Below are positions 59,717-64,000 of a DNA stretch of 64,000 nt, one piece after another. The notes under the pieces were generated by a model that saw nothing but the letters and a program-made list of their open reading frames with translations, searched no databases and was not told the DNA's origin. Position numbers and translations under genes: made by a program. Numbering within the stretch: the first letter of the stretch is position 1; each line of letters starts with the position of its first letter. Source of the DNA: CADEDH01 sp050330635 (GTDB lineage: Bacteria > Actinomycetota > Acidimicrobiia > Acidimicrobiales > SZUA-35); assembly GCA_050330635.1 (NCBI GenBank), contig JBHJNQ010000050.1:1-64000 (forward strand), read 5' to 3'.

Positions 59717-60739
59717 TCAGCCCTTCACCTTCGTGAGCCACCCGTGGGTGTCGGGCGCCTTGCCCAGCTGGATGTCGGTCAGGGCGTCACGAAATCGGAT
59801 CGTGTTGGGGCCGGGCTGGCCGTCACCCACCTGAAGCGTCTCGCCGGCGATCGTGATCGTGCCGACGGGGGCCAGCACCGCCGCCGTGCCCGACAGGAAG
59901 GCCTCGCCCTCCACCACCCACGACCGCAGCTCGTCGAGGGGCACGTGGCGTTCCTCGACCTCGTAGCCCATCTCGGCGGCGATGGTGATGACGGAGGCCC
60001 GCGTCACCCCGTGGAGGAACGACTCGTCGAGGTTGCGGGTGATGAGGCGCTCTTCGTCGACGAGGAAGAAGTTCGAGGCCCCCGTCTCGGTCAGGTCGCC
60101 GCCGGTGGCGAACAGCACCTGGTCGGCGCCGTACTTGGCCTTGGCCTCGAGCGTCGGACCGAGGGCCATGACGTAGTTGGCCCCGCTCTTGACCGCCCCG
60201 AACTGGGGGGTGGTGCGGGGGATGGTGGTCTCGACGTAGATCGACAGGGGCCGGATGCCGCCGGCGAAGTAGTCGCCCACCGGGGAGTTGATGACATACA
60301 GGATGGCGGTGTTGCTGGGGGCGGCGGCGGCCCCGATGTTGAGCAGGGTCCCGATGAGGGTGGGCCGGATGTAGAGGGAGCCCGGGGGGTCGGGGGTGAA
60401 CGAGGCGTTGGCCTCCACGGCGTCGATGATCATCGTCCGCAGCAGCGAGCCCTCGGGGGCCGGCATCGAGAGCCGCTCGATGCTCTGCAACATGCGGGCC
60501 ACATGATCGTCGAGGCGGAAGATGGCGAGCGAGCCGTCGATCTGGCGGTGGGCCTTGAGCCCCTCGAAGCAGGCGCTGGCGTAGTGGAAGACGTGGGTGC
60601 CGGGGTGGAGTGAGAAGTTCTCCAACGGCTGGGCCGCCCCGCCGTAGGTGTAGACCCCGTCTTCCATGGTGGCGATGGTCATCCTGTCGCCGAAGAGAGT
60701 GCCGAACGGGGCGGAGAAGGGATCCTTGGTTTCGCTCAC
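59717..60739 (-). CDS. ilvE: Branched-chain amino acid aminotransferase
   Basis: IlvE performs the last step in Leu, Ile and Val synthesis. The 340-residue fold-type IV PLP enzyme has the catalytic Lys in AVKSGANYVMAL, LTETGASNFFLV, the FEGLKAHR segment and SGTAAVLAPVG. The length is close to that of group II bacterial and eukaryotic BCATs. GTG start, following a weak promoter region. A D-amino-acid or aminodeoxychorismate role is unlikely given these motifs. The LLM gene follows at 4 nt. Confidence 0.93.
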   Translation of the reverse strand: MSETKDPFSAPFGTLFGDRMTIATMEDGVYTYGGAAQPLENFSLHPGTHVFHYASACFEGLKAHRQIDGSLAIFRLDDHVARMLQSIERLSMPAPEGSLLRTMIIDAVEANASFTPDPPGSLYIRPTLIGTLLNIGAAAAPSNTAILYVINSPVGDYFAGGIRPLSIYVETTIPRTTPQFGAVKSGANYVMALGPTLEAKAKYGADQVLFATGGDLTETGASNFFLVDEERLITRNLDESFLHGVTRASVITIAAEMGYEVEERHVPLDELRSWVVEGEAFLSGTAAVLAPVGTITIAGETLQVGDGQPGPNTIRFRDALTDIQLGKAPDTHGWLTKVKG

Positions 60740-60775
60740 AGTCCTAGTTCTATCGCCGTCGGGCCCGACCGTCGA

Positions 60776-62092
60776 TCATGGGCCTGATCCGGGCGCTCCG
60801 ACGACCGGCCGATCGAGCTCGTGGAGGGTGCGCCGGAGCAGATCGAGGAGGCTGATGGCGGAGAACTGCCGGATCCGCTCCCGGTCGCCGGGGAGGCGGA
60901 CGGTGGTGGCCCGCTCGACCCGGTCGCCGACGACGACGGCCAGGCACACCGTTCCCACCGGACGGCCTTCGATCTCGGACGGCCCGGCCACGCCGGTGGT
61001 GGCGAGGCCGACGTCGGCCGCGAGGCGACGGCGCACGGTGCGGGCCATGGTGAGGGCGGTGTCCTCGGTGATGACCGGCCCGAGGGGCACGTCGAGCAGG
61101 TCGTGCTTCAGGCCGGTCTGGTAGGCGATGATCCCACCCCGGAAGACCTCACTGGCCCCGGGGGCGGCGCACAGCCGACCGGCGACGTAGCCGCCGGTGA
61201 CCGACTCGGCCACGGCCAGGGACAGGCCCCGCCGGCCCAGCTCCTCCACCACCACCGCCTCCATGTTCTGGTCGTCGTGACCGAACACCAGCTCACCGAG
61301 GATCGGTTGCAGCACCGCCTCCTCGGCTGCGATCATCTCGGCCGCCTCCTCGTCGGTCGGGGCCTTGGCCGTGATCCGGACCTTGAGGCCCTCGACCCCG
61401 CTGGCCAGGAAGGCCAGCGTGGGATTGCCGATCTCGTCGAGCTGGTCGATCCGCCCGGCCAGCAGCTCGGCCAACGCCGACTCCGACGTGCCCCAGGTAC
61501 GGAGGACCCGGCTGCGGATCACGGCCCGTTGGCCCGACCGGGCGATCAGGTCGGGGATGATCGTCTCGGCCACCATGACCCTCATCTCGTACGGCACGCC
61601 GGGAACGGCATAGATCACCTTGCCCGTCGGGCCGCCGTCGGAGCCGGCCGCCCCGTCACCGCGGGCCGGCATCGGGCAGATGAGCCCCGGGGCCGTGCCG
61701 GGTTGCTGGGGGATGGTCGACGCCCCCACCGGGACCATGGCCTGGCGCAGGTTGTTCTCGCTCATCGCCCGCCCCCGCGACCGGAACATCTCGGCGATCC
61801 GCTCGGCGATGGCGTCGTCCCGGACGAGCTCGGTGCCCATGACCTCGGCGATGACGTCGCGGGTCAGGTCGTCCTGGGTGGGCCCGAGGCCACCGCAACA
61901 GATGACGGCGTCGCTGCGTTCGAGGGCGAGCTCCAGCACTTCGCGGATACGGGCCGGGTTGTCGCCCACCTTGGTCTGGTAGTGGGAGTCGAGACCGGCC
62001 AGGGCCAGCTGCTCGCCGATCCACGACGAGTTGGTGTCGACGATCTGCCCCAGCAACAGCTCGGTTCCGACCGCAACCACTTCCACCCTCAT
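60776..62092 (-). CDS. cinA: CinA-like protein (MoCF domain plus NMN amidohydrolase)
   Basis: The 438-residue protein has an N-terminal molybdopterin-binding (MoCF) domain with VGTELLLGQIVDTN, GGLGPTQDDLTRDV and YAVPGVPYEM, and a C-terminal PncC domain (about 270-425) with AVAESVTGGYVAGRLC and TTGVAGPSEIEGRPVGTV. CinA proteins hydrolyse ADP-ribose and deamidate NMN in NAD recycling. It is 50 nt downstream of pgsA. In many Actinobacteria cinA is next to recA; here ilvE, LLM and the lipoprotein gene lie between them. Confidence 0.95.
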   Translation of the reverse strand: MRVEVVAVGTELLLGQIVDTNSSWIGEQLALAGLDSHYQTKVGDNPARIREVLELALERSDAVICCGGLGPTQDDLTRDVIAEVMGTELVRDDAIAERIAEMFRSRGRAMSENNLRQAMVPVGASTIPQQPGTAPGLICPMPARGDGAAGSDGGPTGKVIYAVPGVPYEMRVMVAETIIPDLIARSGQRAVIRSRVLRTWGTSESALAELLAGRIDQLDEIGNPTLAFLASGVEGLKVRITAKAPTDEEAAEMIAAEEAVLQPILGELVFGHDDQNMEAVVVEELGRRGLSLAVAESVTGGYVAGRLCAAPGASEVFRGGIIAYQTGLKHDLLDVPLGPVITEDTALTMARTVRRRLAADVGLATTGVAGPSEIEGRPVGTVCLAVVVGDRVERATTVRLPGDRERIRQFSAISLLDLLRRTLHELDRPVVGAPGSGP

Positions 62093-62142
62093 CTCGGCAC
62101 CTCCTCCTGGCGGCCGGCCGGGGCCGGTCGCTCCGATCCGGC

Positions 62143-62715
62143 CTATCGTTGCCCGTTCGTCCGAAAGGCGTCACGTCCGTCGACGACGTACTGCAGTCCG
62201 GTGACGACGGTGAACACGACCGCCACCCACAGCAGGGTGTCGGCCACCCAGGGGTGGGGCTCGAGCGGCGGGCACATGGCGGCGGCCAGCGCCACCCCCT
62301 GGACGAGCGTCTTGTACTTGGCGGAGCGTCGGGCCGGTATGGCCAGGCCCCGCCGGCTCCAGTAGGTGCGGTAGCCCTGGATGCCCACCTCGCGCACGGC
62401 GATCACCGCGACGGGAAGGAGGGGGAAGCGGCCGATCCCGACCAGCGTGAAGCCGACGAGGAGGACGACCACCTTGTCGGCCAGGGGGTCGAGGAAGGCA
62501 CCGAGCTTGGTGGGGGTGGCCCGCCGGGCCAGCGAGCCGTCGGCCATGTCGGTGGCACCGAGGAACCAACCGAGGGCGAACGTGGCCCACCACGGATTGC
62601 GCTCGGCCACCATGAGGGCCAGGACGGGAGCCATGACGAAACGAGAGATGGTCAGACCGTTGGCCGCCACCGCCCACCGGGACGACCCGATGAGACTGAG
62701 CCCCGGTGCGCTCAC
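62143..62715 (-). CDS. pgsA: CDP-diacylglycerol-glycerol-3-phosphate phosphatidyltransferase
   Basis: PgsA makes phosphatidylglycerol phosphate. The 190-residue membrane protein has the CDP-alcohol phosphotransferase signature D-G-x2-A-R-x8-G-x3-D-x3-D (DGSLARRATPTKLGAFLDPLAD) after two N-terminal helices, with about five helices in all. The GTG at 62715 overlaps the rimO stop as GTGA. The order rimO-pgsA-cinA is conserved in Actinobacteria and supports the specific call over a generic family member. Confidence 0.92.
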   Translation of the reverse strand: MSAPGLSLIGSSRWAVAANGLTISRFVMAPVLALMVAERNPWWATFALGWFLGATDMADGSLARRATPTKLGAFLDPLADKVVVLLVGFTLVGIGRFPLLPVAVIAVREVGIQGYRTYWSRRGLAIPARRSAKYKTLVQGVALAAAMCPPLEPHPWVADTLLWVAVVFTVVTGLQYVVDGRDAFRTNGQR

Positions 62716-64000
62716 CGGTCGCCGGCCGCAGTCGGTGCGGCCGTCCGGGTGGCGACGAGGTCGGGGCCGAGGGCGTCGGTGACGGTGACCTCGTGGAACC
62801 GGCCGACGGCGAGGTCGGCGTCGACCTGGATGATGCCATCGATCTCGGGGGCCTCGGCGTAGGAGCGGGCCACCCCGGGCTCGTCGACCAGAACGGTCAG
62901 GGTCCGCCCGATCATGGCGTCGCGCCGCTCGGCCGTGATGCGGTCCTGGAGAGCCCGCAGCTCGTGGAGCCGCTCGGCGATCAGGGGGGCCGGCACCTTG
63001 GGCTCGATGGTGGCGCCGTGAGTCCCCGCCTCCTCGCTGTAGGCGAAGAACCCGCACCAGTCGAGGCCCACGCCGGCCACGAACGACAGCAGGGCGTCGT
63101 GGTCGGCCTCGGTCTCGCCCGGGTAGCCGACGATGAAGTTGGAGCGGAGGGCGGCGTCGGGTCGGCGGTGGCGGATGGTGTCGATCCGCTCCCGGAAGCG
63201 GTCGCCGGAGCCCCAGCGCCGCATCCGTCGCAGCAACGGGGGCGACACGTGCTGGAGCGACAGATCGAAATAGGGCACGCCGGTGGCGCAGATCACCTCG
63301 ACGAGGGCGTCGCTCAGATCGGAGGGATAGAGGTAGAGGAGACGGACCCGATCGACGCGGGCCGCCACCGCTTCGACCAGGGGGATGATGGCCCGCTGGC
63401 CTCGTCCCTGGTCACGCCCGTAGGCCGCCAGATCCTGGGCCACCAGCACCACCTCGGCCACGCCGAGGGCGGCGACCTCGTCGAGGATGGCGGGTAGGGG
63501 GCGGGACCGTTGCTTTCCCCGGAAGCTGGGAATGGCACAGAAACCGCAGTTGCGGTCGCAGCCCTCCGCCACCTTCACATAGGCCCACGGTGCGCTGGTG
63601 GGGGGGCGGGGCAGCTCGAGCAGGTCGAACGACGGCACGGCGGGGCCGGTGGCCGTCCGATCGGCCGAGCGGGTCCGGCCGAGCGTGACCGGAACACCGA
63701 ACGGGGCCACGGCGTCGACCTCGGGAAGGGCGGCGGCCAGCTCGTCGCCGTAGCGCTCGGCCATGCACCCGGTGACGACCAGTTCGGCCCCCGGCTTGCG
63801 GGCGTCGTCGAGGACGAGGATGGCATCGACCGACTCCTGGCGGGCCTCGGCGATGAAGGCGCACGTGTTGACGACGACCACGTCGGCGTCCTCGGGACGG
63901 GCCGCCCGCACCATGCCGTCGGCCAGGAGCGAACCGGTCAGCTTCTCGGAGTCGACCTGATTCTTCGGGCAGCCGAGCGTCTCGACCCAGAACTGACGCG
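62712..64000 (-). CDS. rimO: Ribosomal protein uS12 methylthiotransferase (5' end outside window)
   Basis: RimO thiomethylates Asp in ribosomal protein uS12. The frame is open to the end of the window, and the N-terminal signature TLGCPKNQVDSEKL is visible just inside it, so only a few codons are missing. Other features are VVNTCAF, VVTGCMAERYGDEL, the radical-SAM cluster CDRNCGFCAIPSFRGK, YLYPSDL and SLQHVSPPLLRRM, and a C-terminal TRAM domain (about the last 70 residues). The YPSDL/RimO-type motifs separate it from MiaB. Confidence 0.95.
   Translation of the reverse strand, partial: RQFWVETLGCPKNQVDSEKLTGSLLADGMVRAARPEDADVVVVNTCAFIAEARQESVDAILVLDDARKPGAELVVTGCMAERYGDELAAALPEVDAVAPFGVPVTLGRTRSADRTATGPAVPSFDLLELPRPPTSAPWAYVKVAEGCDRNCGFCAIPSFRGKQRSRPLPAILDEVAALGVAEVVLVAQDLAAYGRDQGRGQRAIIPLVEAVAARVDRVRLLYLYPSDLSDALVEVICATGVPYFDLSLQHVSPPLLRRMRRWGSGDRFRERIDTIRHRRPDAALRSNFIVGYPGETEADHDALLSFVAGVGLDWCGFFAYSEEAGTHGATIEPKVPAPLIAERLHELRALQDRITAERRDAMIGRTLTVLVDEPGVARSYAEAPEIDGIIQVDADLAVGRFHEVTVTDALGPDLVATRTAAPTAAGDR

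Overview
The window looks like chromosomal core DNA of a very GC-rich (about 70% by eye) actinobacterium, most likely of the Acidimicrobiia or a neighbouring deep lineage (inference). Signs for this are the actinobacterial small ribosomal proteins bS22 and bL37, LexA boxes of the GAAC-N4-GTTC type, a B12-dependent class II ribonucleotide reductase with NrdR, an F420-type LLM oxidoreductase, and the order rimO-pgsA-cinA ... recA ... miaB ... miaA-dapF-hflX ... lexA-LysM-nrdR ... nrdJ, which is typical of Actinobacteria. I found no transposase, integrase, prophage, CRISPR array or rRNA operon. There is one tRNA gene, tRNA-Gln(UUG).

Layout. 1-2.7 kb: the end of an FHA protein and a secreted propeller/FN3 protein. 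2.8-12 kb: a minus-strand block of DUF169, SDR, mfd, pth, rplY, prs and a reduced glmU, then tRNA-Gln. 12-18 kb: bS22, then ispE-rsmA-tatD, rmuC, and a DUF937/BON/OmpA membrane protein. 18-23 kb: a tightly coupled set of ychF, DUF192, rsmI, an S4 protein and a molybdopterin oxidoreductase. 23-29 kb: bL37, DUF393, a phosphohexomutase, an enoyl-CoA hydratase-like protein, an unknown protein, an EAL protein and an adenosine kinase. 29-36 kb: nrdJ with a long repeat-containing leader, a RibD-type reductase, nrdR, an SOS-linked LysM gene and lexA. 36-45 kb: a DUF455 ferritin-like protein, dapE, two small membrane proteins, dapC-hflX-dapF, miaA and a degenerate APH-like kinase. 45-53 kb: miaB, an EEP hydrolase, zwf-ROK kinase-pgl, rnz and an MFS transporter. 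53-64 kb: a stand-alone form-II CoxL-type protein, a GMP reductase-like protein, recA, a lipoprotein, LLM, ilvE, cinA, pgsA and the start-truncated rimO.

How the genes work together. DNA damage and dNTP supply are linked: recA and lexA carry LexA boxes, and a LysM protein in the position of known SOS division inhibitors is divergent from lexA. nrdR is next to it, and nrdJ has two NrdR boxes at its inferred start site. Three enzymes of the succinylase branch of meso-diaminopimelate/lysine synthesis (dapC, dapE, dapF) are clustered. A probable glucokinase, G6P dehydrogenase and 6-phosphogluconolactonase form one translationally coupled operon. Translation quality genes (pth, rsmA, rsmI, miaA, miaB, rimO, hflX, rplY, bS22, bL37) are unusually dense.

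Two genome-wide habits show up. Ten gene junctions overlap as GTGA and one as ATGA. A TANNNT -10 hexamer lies 6-8 nt before many start codons, which implies leaderless mRNAs. No complete new defence or biosynthetic system is visible. The most interesting items are the syntenic GlmU lacking its catalytic arginine and acetyltransferase site, the SOS-linked LysM protein with a 12-bp repeat, the nrdJ control region, and repeat arrays in the nrdJ and recA leaders.
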